In this document: one piece after another, positions 42,744 through 51,725 of the stretch
How the letters are laid out: each line of letters opens with the position of its first letter
Position numbering within the stretch: position 1 is the first letter of the stretch
Assembly (NCBI RefSeq): GCF_001420995.1
Contig: NZ_CP012184.1
Span: 1,720,501-1,784,500, forward strand
Length of the DNA stretch: 64,000 nt
Direction of reading: 5' to 3'
From: Pseudonocardia sp. EC080619-01
GTDB lineage: Bacteria; Actinomycetota; Actinomycetes; Mycobacteriales; Pseudonocardiaceae
Translations under genes and position numbers: made by a program
Notes under the pieces: generated by a model
Told to the model about the DNA's origin: nothing
The model's database searches: none
The model's input: the letters and a program-made list of their open reading frames with translations, nothing else

Positions 42744-43883
42744 ATGGACTTCCAGTTGACCTCGGAGCAGGAGCAGCTCCGCGACACGCTCGCCGGGTTC
42801 CTCGCGGCCCGTTACGACCTCGCGCGCAGCCGCGAGATCGCCGGGTCGGACGCCGGGTGGCAGCCCGCGATCTGGCAGGCGTTCGCCGACGACCTGGGGA
42901 TCCTCGGCGCAGCACTGCCGGAGGACGCCGGCGGCTCGGGCGGCGGCCCGGTCGAGGTCATGGTCGTCGCGGAGCAGCTCGGCCGCGCGCTCGTCGTCGA
43001 GCCCTATGTGGACACGGTCGTGCTCGGTGGCGGCGTGTTCGGCCGCGCGGGCGCGAGCGACGTGCTGAAGGGTGTCGCCGCCGGCTCGGTCCGCATCGCA
43101 CCGGCGCTGGCCGAGCCGGGATCGGGGCACACCGCGCACGACGTGTCGCTCACGGCCCGCCGCTCGGGCGGGGACTGGGTGCTGAGCGGCACGAAGGTCG
43201 TCGCACCCGGGGTGCCGCAGGCCACCCACCTGCTCGTCAGCGCCCGCACCTCGGGCGGGCGGCGCGGGCTCGACGGGATCTCGCTGTTCGCCGTGCCGGT
43301 CGACGTCGACGACCCGCCGGCCGGGCTGCGGATCGACCCGTTCCGGACCGTCGACGACCGGCACGCCGCGGACCTCGTGTTCGACGACGTCCGGCTGCCC
43401 GCCACCGCACTGCTCGGTGCGGAGGACCGGGGCTGGGACCTGCTCGCGCCCGCCCTCGACGAGGCGGTCGCCGCGGTGTGCGCCGAGGCGGTCGGATGCC
43501 TGCGGACGGTGCTCGCCGACACCGTCGCCTATGCGCGGGAGCGCCGGCAGTTCGGGCAGCCGATCGGGTCGTTCCAGGCGCTGCAGCACCGGATGGTCGA
43601 CATGCACATGGAGGTGGAGCAGGCGGTCTCGGCCACCTACCTGGCGACGCTGCGGCTGGGTTCGGAGCCGGCCGAGCGGGCGCGGGCCGTGTCCGCCGCC
43701 AAGGTGACGGTGGGCCGCGCGGCCCGGTTCGTGGGGCAGAGCGCGGTGCAGCTGCACGGCGGTATGGGGATGACCCAGGAGCTCGCGGTCGGGCACTACT
43801 TCAAGCGGCTCACCGCGATCGAGTACGAGTTCGGCTCCGCCGACCAGCACCGGGCCCGCTACGCGCGCCTGTCCCGCGGCTGA
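42744..43883 (+). CDS. Acyl-CoA dehydrogenase, second subunit of a pair
   Basis: 379-residue FadE-type flavoprotein. FDDVRLPATALLG, RRQFGQPIGSFQALQHRMVDM and QLHGGMGMTQE are conserved blocks. Adjacent unlike acyl-CoA dehydrogenase genes in actinobacteria often form alpha2beta2 heterotetramers (FadE28/FadE29 type) acting on bulky or branched acyl-CoAs; zero spacing from the previous gene supports that. If the upstream amber codon is real, this subunit may be poorly translated or lack its partner. Its 3' end overlaps the convergent small membrane protein gene by 25 nt. Confidence 0.86.
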   Translation: MDFQLTSEQEQLRDTLAGFLAARYDLARSREIAGSDAGWQPAIWQAFADDLGILGAALPEDAGGSGGGPVEVMVVAEQLGRALVVEPYVDTVVLGGGVFGRAGASDVLKGVAAGSVRIAPALAEPGSGHTAHDVSLTARRSGGDWVLSGTKVVAPGVPQATHLLVSARTSGGRRGLDGISLFAVPVDVDDPPAGLRIDPFRTVDDRHAADLVFDDVRLPATALLGAEDRGWDLLAPALDEAVAAVCAEAVGCLRTVLADTVAYARERRQFGQPIGSFQALQHRMVDMHMEVEQAVSATYLATLRLGSEPAERARAVSAAKVTVGRAARFVGQSAVQLHGGMGMTQELAVGHYFKRLTAIEYEFGSADQHRARYARLSRG

Positions 43884-44173
43884 TCCGACCGCCGCCGGCC
43901 GGCTCCGCGGAGCCGGAACCCCGCGGCGAGCAGGACGACCGCCAGGACCGGCAGGCCCTGCCGGAACACCGAGTCGTCGAGCCCGAGGACGGACCGCACG
44001 AGGAACGTCGACACCGCCGCGAGGAACACCCCCGCGGCGGCGGTGACCAGCTGGTCCTCGGTGCGCCCCCGGAGCAGCAGCACCGCGACGACCGCGGCGA
44101 CGCTGACGGTGCAGGCGTCGAGCAGGACGAGTACGTCGGAGAGCGCGGCCGCCTCCCGGTCGGGCGGGGTCAT
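43859..44173 (-). CDS. Small membrane protein, about three TM segments
   Basis: 104 residues. Hydrophobic stretches at about 11-37 (VLVLLDACTVSVAAVVAVLLL), 45-68 and 73-90, with a basic C-terminus (GAGRRRSDQPRD). Family not recognised. ATG overlaps the pyruvate carboxylase stop by 4 nt, so it is co-translated as the third gene of the permease/pyruvate carboxylase unit. A role linked to lactate/pyruvate transport or the carboxylase is only positional inference. Confidence 0.65.
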   Translation of the reverse strand: MTPPDREAAALSDVLVLLDACTVSVAAVVAVLLLRGRTEDQLVTAAAGVFLAAVSTFLVRSVLGLDDSVFRQGLPVLAVVLLAAGFRLRGAGRRRSDQPRDRRA

Positions 44174-47100
44174 CGCAGTGCGACGAGCAGGTCGCCGCCC
44201 TCGACCTGCGCCACGGCGCCGATCGCGAGCCGGAACACGGTTCCGGCGCGCTGGGTGGTGATCGAGGCCTCCATCTTCATCGCCTCGATCGTGGCCACGG
44301 TCTGGCCGGCGTCGACGGTGTCGCCCTCGGCGACCTGCAGGGTGACGACGCCGGCGAACGGGGCGGCGACGTGGCCGTCGTCGCCCTTGTCGGCCTTCTC
44401 CGCGGCCTTGACCTCGGTCGCGACCGACGCGTCGCGGACCGACACCGGCCGCAGCTGCCCGTTCAGCGTCGTGAGCAGCGTCCGGAAGCCGCGCTCGTCC
44501 GGTTCGGACACCGCCCCGAGCTCGATCAGCAGGGTGACGCCGGGCTCCAGCTCGACGGTGTGCTCCAGACCTGGTTCGAGCCCGTAGAGGTAGTCCTTCG
44601 TGGACAGCACGGAGGTGTCGCCGTACTGCTCGCGGTGGGTGCCGAACTCGCGGGTCGGACCGGGGAACAGCAGCCGGTTCAGGGTGCGCCGGGGGTCGAT
44701 GGCGAGGTCCTTGCGGTCGCCCTCGGTGAGGTCGACGCGGCCGTGACCGGGGCGCCGCCCGTCGAGGGCGCGGGTGCGCAGCGGCTCGGGCCATCCGGCG
44801 GGCGGGGTGCCGAGCTCGCCGCGGAGCAGGCCGACGACGGAGTCGGGGACGTCGAAGCGGGCGGGGTCGGCCTCGAAGTCGGCGGGGTCGACGCCGGCGC
44901 CGACGAGGTGCAGGGCGAGGTCGCCCACGACCTTCGACGACGGCGTCACCTTCACCAGCCGCCCCAGCATCCGGTCCGCCGCCGCGTAACAGTCCTCGAT
45001 CAGCTCGAACCGGTCCCCCAGGCCGAGCGCGATGGCCTGCTGGCGCAGGTTCGACAACTGCCCGCCGGGGATCTCGTGGTGGTAGACGCGGCCCGTGGGT
45101 GACGCGAGCCCGGACTCGAACGGCGCGTAGACCTTGCGGACCGCCTCCCAGTAGGGCTCCATGTCACCGACGGCGGCCAGCGACAGCCCGGTAGCTCGCC
45201 CGGTGTGGTCGGTGGCGGCGACCAGTGCCGACAGCGACGGCTGGCTCGTCGTGCCGGCCATCGAGGCGACCGCCCCGTCGACGGCGTCCACGCCGGCGTC
45301 GATCGCCGCGACCAGCGTCGCGAGCTGGCCGCCCGCGGTGTCGTGGGTGTGCAGGTGCACCGGCAGATCGAAGCGGTCCCGCAGCGCGCCGACCAGGGTC
45401 CGCGCTGCGGGCGGGCGCAGCAGCCCGGCCATGTCCTTGATCGCCAGCACGTGCGCACCGGCGTCGACGATCTGCTCGGCGAGGCGCAGGTAGTAGTCGA
45501 GGGTGTAGAGCTTCTCGCCGGGATCGGACAGATCCGCGGTGTAGCAGAGCGCGACCTCGGCCAGCGCGGTGCCGGTGTTGCGGACGGCGTCGATGGCCGG
45601 ACGCATCCGGGAGACGTCGTTGAGCGCATCGAAGATCCGGAAGATGTCCATCCCGGTCGCCGCGGCCTCGGCGACGAAGGCGTCGGTCACCTCCACCGGG
45701 TACGGCGTGTACCCGACGGTGTTCCGCCCCCGCAGCAGCATCTGTGTGCAGATGTTCGGCGCCGCCGCCTTGATCGCGGCGAGCCGCTCCCACGGGTCCT
45801 CGGCCAGGAACCGCAGTGCCACGTCGTACGTCGCTCCACCCCAGCACTCGAGGGAGAGCAGCTCGGGCATCGTGCGGGCGACGTACGGCGCGACCGCGAC
45901 GAGGTCGCGGGTACGCACCCGGGTGGCCAGCAGCGACTGGTGTGCGTCCCGGAACGTGGTGTCGGTGACCGCCACCGCGGACTGCCCCCGCAGCCGGGCC
46001 GCGAACCCCTCCGGACCCAGCTCCCGCAACAGCTGCGCCGACCCGTCCGCCACCGGCGCGTCGAGGTCGACCCCGATCGGGAGCTTGTCGACCGGCTCCA
46101 CCACCTGCGGCCGGGGCCCGTGCGGCCGGTTCACCGCCGTCTCGGCCAGGTAGGACAGCACCCGCGATCCCCGGTCCGCCGACGGTCGTGCGCGCAGCAG
46201 CTGCGGCCGTTCGGTGATGAACGAGGTCGTCACCGCTCCGGCGGCGAAGTCCGGGTCGTCGAGCACGGCGGCGAGGAAGCCGAGGTTGGTGGACACCCCG
46301 CGGATCCGGAACTCGGCGATCGCCCGCCGGGCGCGCCGCACGGCGCTGTCGAAGTCCTGACCGTGGCAGCTGAGCTTGACCAGCATGGAGTCGAAGTGCG
46401 CCGACACCTCGGCTCCGGTGTGGACGGTGCCGCCGTCGAGCCGGACCCCGGGACCGCCGGGCGTGCGGTAGGCGCTGATCGTGCCGACGTCGGGCCGGAA
46501 CCCGTTCGCCGGGTCCTCGGTGGTGATCCGGCACTGCAGGGCGGCACCGGTCAGCGTCACCCGGTCCTGGGTCAGGTTCAGCTCCGGCAGCGTCGCGCCG
46601 GCGGCGATGCGCAGCTGGGCGATCACCAGGTCCCGGTCGGTGACCTGCTCGGTCACCGTGTGCTCGACCTGGATCCGCGGGTTCATCTCGATGAAGTGGT
46701 GCCGCCCGTGCTCGTCGAGCAGGAACTCCACCGTGCCCGCGTTCACGTAGCCGATCTCCCGGGCGAAGCGCACCGCGTCCGCGCAGATCGCGTCCCGGAC
46801 CCGCGGGGCGAGGTTCGGCGCCGGGGCGATCTCGACGACCTTCTGGTGACGCCGCTGCACCGAGCAGTCCCGCTCGAACAGGTGCACCACGTTGCCCTCG
46901 GCGTCGGCGAGGATCTGCACCTCGATGTGCCGCGGGTCCACCACCGCCTGCTCCAGGAACACCGTGCCGTCACCGAACGCCGACTCGGCCTCGCGGCTCG
47001 CCGCCTCGATCGCCTCGCGCAGCGCGCCGGGCTCGGCGACCTGGCGCATCCCGCGCCCGCCGCCACCGGCGACGGCCTTGACGAACACCGGGAACTCCAT

Positions 47101-47550
47101 CACCTCCGCGGCGGCGACGAGGGCGTCCACATCGGTCGTCGGCTCCGAGGAGGCCAGCACCGGCACCCCGGCGGCCTTCGCCGCCGCCACCGCCCGGGAC
47201 TTGTTGCCGGTCAGGTGCAGCACCTCGGTCGGCGGCCCGACGAAGGTGATCCCCTCCTCGCGGCAGGCGCGGGCCAGGTCCGGGTTCTCGGACATGAAGC
47301 CGTAGCCGGGGTACACGGCGTCCGCGCCGGCCTTCGTCGCGGCGCGCACGACCTCGTCCACCGACAGGTACGCGCGCACCGGATGACCGGGCTCGCCGAT
47401 CCGGTAGGACTCGTCCGCCTTGGCCCGGTGCAGCGAGTTGCGGTCCTCGTGGGGGAACACCGCCACCGTCGACACGCCCAGCTCGAACGCGGCCCGGAAC
47501 GCCCGGATGGCGATCTCGCCCCGGTTGGCCACCAGTACCTTGCGGAACAT
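44170..47550 (-). CDS. pyc: Pyruvate carboxylase
   Basis: Biotin-dependent carboxylation of pyruvate to oxaloacetate (anaplerosis). The 1126-residue length is normal for single-chain enzymes. Order: biotin carboxylase (starts FRKVLVANRGEIAIRAFRA, ATP-grasp loop AVAGGGGRGM, EMNPRIQVEHTVTE), carboxyltransferase barrel (TDTTFRDAHQSLLATR, ALNDVSRM, HTHDTAG), and C-terminal biotinyl domain with EAMKMEA. ATG 47550 has AGGAGA upstream. It follows the lactate-permease-type transporter by 47 nt, suggesting uptake of lactate or a related 2-hydroxy acid feeding pyruvate into this step. Confidence 0.96.
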   Translation of the reverse strand: MFRKVLVANRGEIAIRAFRAAFELGVSTVAVFPHEDRNSLHRAKADESYRIGEPGHPVRAYLSVDEVVRAATKAGADAVYPGYGFMSENPDLARACREEGITFVGPPTEVLHLTGNKSRAVAAAKAAGVPVLASSEPTTDVDALVAAAEVMEFPVFVKAVAGGGGRGMRQVAEPGALREAIEAASREAESAFGDGTVFLEQAVVDPRHIEVQILADAEGNVVHLFERDCSVQRRHQKVVEIAPAPNLAPRVRDAICADAVRFAREIGYVNAGTVEFLLDEHGRHHFIEMNPRIQVEHTVTEQVTDRDLVIAQLRIAAGATLPELNLTQDRVTLTGAALQCRITTEDPANGFRPDVGTISAYRTPGGPGVRLDGGTVHTGAEVSAHFDSMLVKLSCHGQDFDSAVRRARRAIAEFRIRGVSTNLGFLAAVLDDPDFAAGAVTTSFITERPQLLRARPSADRGSRVLSYLAETAVNRPHGPRPQVVEPVDKLPIGVDLDAPVADGSAQLLRELGPEGFAARLRGQSAVAVTDTTFRDAHQSLLATRVRTRDLVAVAPYVARTMPELLSLECWGGATYDVALRFLAEDPWERLAAIKAAAPNICTQMLLRGRNTVGYTPYPVEVTDAFVAEAAATGMDIFRIFDALNDVSRMRPAIDAVRNTGTALAEVALCYTADLSDPGEKLYTLDYYLRLAEQIVDAGAHVLAIKDMAGLLRPPAARTLVGALRDRFDLPVHLHTHDTAGGQLATLVAAIDAGVDAVDGAVASMAGTTSQPSLSALVAATDHTGRATGLSLAAVGDMEPYWEAVRKVYAPFESGLASPTGRVYHHEIPGGQLSNLRQQAIALGLGDRFELIEDCYAAADRMLGRLVKVTPSSKVVGDLALHLVGAGVDPADFEADPARFDVPDSVVGLLRGELGTPPAGWPEPLRTRALDGRRPGHGRVDLTEGDRKDLAIDPRRTLNRLLFPGPTREFGTHREQYGDTSVLSTKDYLYGLEPGLEHTVELEPGVTLLIELGAVSEPDERGFRTLLTTLNGQLRPVSVRDASVATEVKAAEKADKGDDGHVAAPFAGVVTLQVAEGDTVDAGQTVATIEAMKMEASITTQRAGTVFRLAIGAVAQVEGGDLLVALR

Positions 47551-47597
47551 CTGTCTCCTCGTGGGTCCACCCGCGCGCGACGGGCCGGCGATACGGC

Positions 47598-49370
47598 TCA
47601 GGTCAGGAAGGGTTCGGGCGCCCGGCGCCGGGCGCGGATCACCAGCCCGGCCAGCGCCGCGACCACCGCGGCCAGGACGATCGTGCCGAGGTTCAGCCCG
47701 ACCCCGTAGACGATCACGAAGGCGAGGCCGCCACCGACCAGGCAGTAGTAGGTCATCGGGATGATCGTCATCCGGATGACGTCGCCCTCGCGGCCGAGCA
47801 GCCCCACGGTCGCCGACGCGGCGACGACGTTGTGGACAGTGATCATGTTGCCGGCCGCGCCGCCGACGGCCTGGGCCGCGACGATCGTCTCCGGCGTGAC
47901 GCCGATGTTGGTCGCGGTGGCGAACTGGAACAGCGAGAACGTCATGTTCGAGATCGTGTTCGAGCCGGCGACGAAGGCGCCCAGTGCTCCGATCCACGGC
48001 GCGAGGACGGGCCACGAGCCGCCCGCGACGGCGGCCGCGCCCTCGGCGAGGGTCATCGGCATGCTGGCCAGGCCGGTCGAGTTCAGGTCCGGACCGGAGT
48101 TGATCAGGATCCGGACCATGGGCACCGCGAACAGCAGCGCCGCGGCGGTGCCCGCCAGCTGGCGTCCGGCGACGGCCCACGCCTGCCCGATCTGCCTGCG
48201 GTTCATCCGGTGCAGCCCGTAGGTGATCAGGCAGGCGACCAGGAACACGGCACCCGGCGAGTAGAGGATCTCGACGGACTCCGAGATCCCGGTCCCGAAG
48301 ATGTCGGACAGCCCGATCTCGACGGACTGGATCGCCTCCTTGAGCGGCGTCACCGTCCGGCTCAGCACCAGCAGCACGGCGACGATCGCGTACGGCGACC
48401 AGGCCGTCCAGATGCCGATCCGGCCGGCGGCGACGGAGGTGTCGGGCTCGATGTCGCCCATCCAGCGGTCGAGCCAGCCGGCCCGCGGGGGGAAGTCCCA
48501 GGTCTGCTTCGGCATGAGGAAGCCGCGGCTCGAGGTGAACATGACGATCGCGAGACCGATCAGCCCGCCCAGCAGGGACGGGAACTCGGGTCCGAGCAGG
48601 ACCGCCAGCAACAGGTAGGGGACGATCATGGCGACGGCCGCGTACAACGCGAACGGCGCGATCGCGAGGCCCTCGGCCATGCTGCGGTTCGCCCCGAAGA
48701 ACCGGGTGAGCAGGCAGACCATGAACAGCGGGATGAGGGTGCCCGCGACGGCGTGGATCAGTGCGATCTGGATCCCGATGTCGGACAGGTAGCCGAGGTG
48801 GTCGACGCCGAACCCGGCGGCGCGGCCCGCGACCGCCGGATCACCGGCGAGGCCCTGGTTGACCCCGGTGAGGATCGGCAGCCCGACCGCGCCGAAGCTG
48901 ACCGGCGTCGACTGGATGGTCATGCCGACCAGGACCGCGCCGAGCGCCGGGAACCCGAGGGCGAGCAGGAGCGGCGCCACGATCGCGGCGGGTGTGCCGA
49001 AACCCGACGCACCCTCGATGAAGGATCCGAACAACCAGCCGATGATGATCGCCTGGACCCGGCGGTCCGGGCTGATGCTGGTGAACCCGGCCCGGATCGT
49101 GGCCAGGGCGCCGCTCTGGGAGAGCGTCTGCAGCAGGAGCAGTGCGCCGAACACGATGAACAGCGCGCCGAGGGCGATGACGATCCCCTCGACCGCCGAC
49201 GCCGCGACCACCGGCAGACCCATTCCCCATACGAGGGAGCCGATCAGCGCGGCGGCCACGAAGCCGAGCGGCATCGCGTACTTCGCCGGCCAACGCAGGC
49301 CGACCAGGAAAATGGCGACGATGACGACAGGGGCCAGTGCGAGAACACTCAGCAGTCCCAGGTCTTCCAC
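47598..49370 (-). CDS. L-lactate permease (LctP) family transporter
   Basis: 590-residue polytopic membrane protein with about 12-14 hydrophobic segments. Family landmarks are [11 protein letters not shown] near 120, [10 protein letters not shown] near 465 and [19 protein letters not shown] near 500. LctP proteins take up lactate or glycolate with protons. GTG 49370 has GAGAGG 7 nt upstream. First gene of the unit with pyruvate carboxylase and the small membrane protein. Its leader is unusually long if transcription starts near the GntR-type site at 49696. Confidence 0.9.
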   Translation of the reverse strand: MEDLGLLSVLALAPVVIVAIFLVGLRWPAKYAMPLGFVAAALIGSLVWGMGLPVVAASAVEGIVIALGALFIVFGALLLLQTLSQSGALATIRAGFTSISPDRRVQAIIIGWLFGSFIEGASGFGTPAAIVAPLLLALGFPALGAVLVGMTIQSTPVSFGAVGLPILTGVNQGLAGDPAVAGRAAGFGVDHLGYLSDIGIQIALIHAVAGTLIPLFMVCLLTRFFGANRSMAEGLAIAPFALYAAVAMIVPYLLLAVLLGPEFPSLLGGLIGLAIVMFTSSRGFLMPKQTWDFPPRAGWLDRWMGDIEPDTSVAAGRIGIWTAWSPYAIVAVLLVLSRTVTPLKEAIQSVEIGLSDIFGTGISESVEILYSPGAVFLVACLITYGLHRMNRRQIGQAWAVAGRQLAGTAAALLFAVPMVRILINSGPDLNSTGLASMPMTLAEGAAAVAGGSWPVLAPWIGALGAFVAGSNTISNMTFSLFQFATATNIGVTPETIVAAQAVGGAAGNMITVHNVVAASATVGLLGREGDVIRMTIIPMTYYCLVGGGLAFVIVYGVGLNLGTIVLAAVVAALAGLVIRARRRAPEPFLT

Positions 49371-49463
49371 GATGAAGCCTCTCAGTGCCTACGGTTGACG
49401 ACGATGACGACGGCGGTGCGTCCGCCCTCCGGCCGGGGCAGGTCGAGCGGGCACGCCTCCGGA

Positions 49464-49488
49464 GCCCTGCCGACCGGATCGGCAGGGC
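49464..49488. other. Hairpin in the permease leader; 421-nt gene-free stretch
   Basis: Between the permease start and the LysR stop (49371-49791) no gene is supported. GCCCTGCCGA at 49464-49473 pairs perfectly with TCGGCAGGGC at 49479-49488 over a 5-nt loop. It would be transcribed in the permease leader, where it could act in attenuation or mRNA stability. The stretch also holds the palindrome at 49696 and a small GCGGGCT-C-AGCCCGC repeat at 49786-49800 around the LysR stop. Confidence 0.45.
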
Positions 49489-49695
49489 CGGCGCGCCACG
49501 GTTCGATGCACTCGGCGGTCGGCGGGAGGTCCGCCGGTGGTCCGTCGGCGCGGTCACCCGGTGCGGGCGGTCGCGACTCCGCGGGGCACCGGGGCTCCGC
49601 GCCCCACTAGTCACAACTCCTTCACCACGCGGTACGCGGCGGGGCGGGAGCGCCGCCGGCCACGCGGTCGCGTCGACTCGGTGATGATCCAGAAG

Positions 49696-49707
49696 CCTGG
49701 ATCCAGG
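49696..49707. promoter_or_regulatory. CCTGGATCCAGG palindrome upstream of the permease unit
   Basis: Perfect 12-bp palindrome, with a further GATCCAG at 49687-49693. The same core is found at 56099, 57305 and 57382 around the FCD-type GntR gene and its neighbours, so it is probably that regulator's operator at the permease promoter. Confidence 0.6.
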
Positions 49708-49791
49708 ATGTGAGGACGGTAACCACGGCCCCCGGGGCTGTCAACACAGCGTGGCCCCGGCAGCTACCGGCGGGCAGGCCTCCGGGCGGGC

Positions 49792-50706
49792 TCAGCCCGC
49801 TGCGTCCCCCGAGGTCGCGGGCGGGATCAGCCGGTCCCCCGCGAGCCGCGCGGTCTCCGCGATGTGCTCGGCGACGATCGCGATCCGTTCGGTGTTCAGC
49901 AGCCGGTTGGGCGTGATCACCCAGAACGTCCGCCGCGCCGACACCTGGTCGTGCAGGACGGGCCGCAACCGATCGTCACCGTGGGCGAGGAAGCAGGGCA
50001 CGAGCCCCAGCCCGACGCCTCCCGCCGCGGCCTCGACCTGCGCGAACAGGTTGGTCGTACGGAAGACCACGTTCGCCTGGGCGGCGATGTCCTCCGCGCT
50101 CTGGAGCTCGGGGAGGTCGAGGAGGGACGCGACGAACCAGACGAGGTCGTGGTCGGCGAGGTCCCGCGGTTGCCGGATCCGCGATCGCGCGGCGAGGTAG
50201 GCCGGACTGCCGTACAGACGCAGGTCGTAGTCGCAGAGATGCTCGATCCGGAAACCCGGCCGTTCCGGCCGGTGGATCGTGACGGCGAGATCGAACTCGC
50301 CGACCCCGTAGTCGAGCAGATGACTCTTCGTGACCAGCTCGACCTGGATCCCGGGATGGGCGCGGCGGAGCCGGCTGAGCCCCGGCGCGATCACCGCACC
50401 ACCGAAGCCGTCGGTCGCGACGATCCGCACGGTGCCGCGGGGGCTGTGCCCGTCGTCGGTCACCGCTCCCCGGGCGGCGTCGGCCTCGGCCTCGATCCGC
50501 TGCGCGTACGGCAGGAGCCGGCGGCCCGCGGCGGTGGGCGTCCACCCGCGCGGGGTCTTGTCGAACAGGCGCTGGCCGAGCGCCCGCTCCAGTGCGGAGA
50601 TGCGACGCCGGATCGTCGTGTGCTCGACCCCCATCCGCTCCGCCGCGACGGTGAGCCGGCCGTACCGGGTCAGCTCCAGGAAGTAGCGGAGGTCGTCGAG
50701 GTTCAC
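49792..50706 (-). CDS. LysR-family transcriptional regulator
   Basis: 304-residue LysR protein with HTH at about 15-60 (YGRLTVAAERMGVEHTTIRRRISALE). The VEHTTIRRRI recognition helix and LFDKTPRGW belong to the group with a single effector domain controlling neighbouring catabolic genes. It diverges from the hydroxyisobutyrate-dehydrogenase-like operon, with the TGTGCA/TGCACA repeat in the 99-nt gap. Confidence 0.88.
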   Translation of the reverse strand: MNLDDLRYFLELTRYGRLTVAAERMGVEHTTIRRRISALERALGQRLFDKTPRGWTPTAAGRRLLPYAQRIEAEADAARGAVTDDGHSPRGTVRIVATDGFGGAVIAPGLSRLRRAHPGIQVELVTKSHLLDYGVGEFDLAVTIHRPERPGFRIEHLCDYDLRLYGSPAYLAARSRIRQPRDLADHDLVWFVASLLDLPELQSAEDIAAQANVVFRTTNLFAQVEAAAGGVGLGLVPCFLAHGDDRLRPVLHDQVSARRTFWVITPNRLLNTERIAIVAEHIAETARLAGDRLIPPATSGDAAG

Positions 50707-50707
50707 G

Positions 50708-50723
50708 TGTGCATTCTTGCACA
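50708..50723. promoter_or_regulatory. TGTGCA-N4-TGCACA palindrome, likely LysR site
   Basis: TGTGCATTCTTGCACA has perfect 6-bp arms, begins 2 nt before the LysR ATG on the minus strand, and contains the T-N11-A spacing typical of LysR sites. TGTGCATCTGTGC follows at 50751-50763 as a possible second contact near the divergent promoter. Confidence 0.55.
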
Positions 50724-50805
50724 GCCATCGTGCTCAGGTTCGTCTTGAGTGTGCATCTGTGCCTGGTCATAGTGAGCCCGAACTCGACACGAACGGAGCG
50801 TGACA

Positions 50806-51693
50806 ATGAGCGTCATCGGATTCGTCGGCCTGGGCAACATGGGTGGCCCCATGGCGGCGAACCTGGTCAAGGCCGGGTACGACGTGCAGGGATTCGACCT
50901 CGGCGAGGAGGCGAAGGCCGCGGCCGCCCGCGCCGGCGTGACCGTCGTCTCCTCGGCCGACGAGGCCGCCGAGGGCGCCGACACGCTGGTGACGATGCTG
51001 CCGAAGGGCGACCACGTCCGCAGCGTCCTGCTGGGCGACGGCGGGCCGCTGACCCGGCTCAAGCCCGGCGGACTCGTGATCGACGCGTCCTCGATCGACG
51101 TCGCCACCAGCCGCGACGTGCACGCCGCGGCCACCGAGCTGGGCCTGCAGGTCCTGGACGCCCCGGTCTCCGGCGGCGTCGCGGGCGCCACCGGCGGCAC
51201 GCTCACCTTCATGATCGGCGGCTCCGCCGACGCGCTCGCCGCGGCGGGCCCGGTCCTCGACGCGATGGGCTCGAAGTTCTTCCACGTCGGCGACGCCGGC
51301 GCCGGGCAGGCGGTCAAGGCCTGCAACCAGATGGTCGTCGGCGCCAGCCTCGTCGCCGTCGCCGAGGCGTTCGTGCTCGCCGAGCAGCTCGGCGTCTCCA
51401 ACCAGAACCTGTTCGACGTCCTCAGCACCTCCTCGGGCAACTGCTGGGCGCTGCACAACTTCACCCCGCGCCCCGGCCTGGTCGAGGGCTCGGCCGCCGA
51501 CAACGGCTACGCCCCGAAGTTCGCCGCCGGGCTGCTGGCCAAGGACCTCGGCCTCGCCGCCGCGGCCGCCGCGGACACCGGCGTCGAGCTCGTCGTCGGG
51601 CGCGGGGCGCTCGACCAGGTCGGGAAGTTCGCCGAGACCGACGGCGGCCTGGACTCCTCCGCGGTGATCCGGGCCGTCGAGGTCCGGTCCTGA
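50806..51693 (+). CDS. 3-hydroxyisobutyrate-dehydrogenase-like NAD(P) oxidoreductase
   Basis: 295-residue beta-hydroxyacid dehydrogenase. GFVGLGNMGGPMAANL is the Rossmann start, DAPVSGGVAGATGGTL the substrate-binding motif and KACNQ the catalytic Lys segment. Family members oxidise 3-hydroxyisobutyrate or reduce tartronate semialdehyde. ATG 50806 has ACGGAGCG upstream; a GTG at 50800 is an alternative. First gene of an operon with ALDH, hydratase and CoA-transferase; an MmsB/MmsA-like step from hydroxyacid to semialdehyde to acyl product is possible. Confidence 0.88.
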   Translation: MSVIGFVGLGNMGGPMAANLVKAGYDVQGFDLGEEAKAAAARAGVTVVSSADEAAEGADTLVTMLPKGDHVRSVLLGDGGPLTRLKPGGLVIDASSIDVATSRDVHAAATELGLQVLDAPVSGGVAGATGGTLTFMIGGSADALAAAGPVLDAMGSKFFHVGDAGAGQAVKACNQMVVGASLVAVAEAFVLAEQLGVSNQNLFDVLSTSSGNCWALHNFTPRPGLVEGSAADNGYAPKFAAGLLAKDLGLAAAAAADTGVELVVGRGALDQVGKFAETDGGLDSSAVIRAVEVRS

Positions 51694-51725
51694 GCAGCCC
51701 GCACGCACACGGAAAGGCACACCCC

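Noticed and set aside
44174..44794. Upstream extension of the small membrane protein frame into pyruvate carboxylase
   Set aside because: The translation is low-complexity Arg/Ala; ATG 44173 in the overlap with the pyc stop is the natural start.
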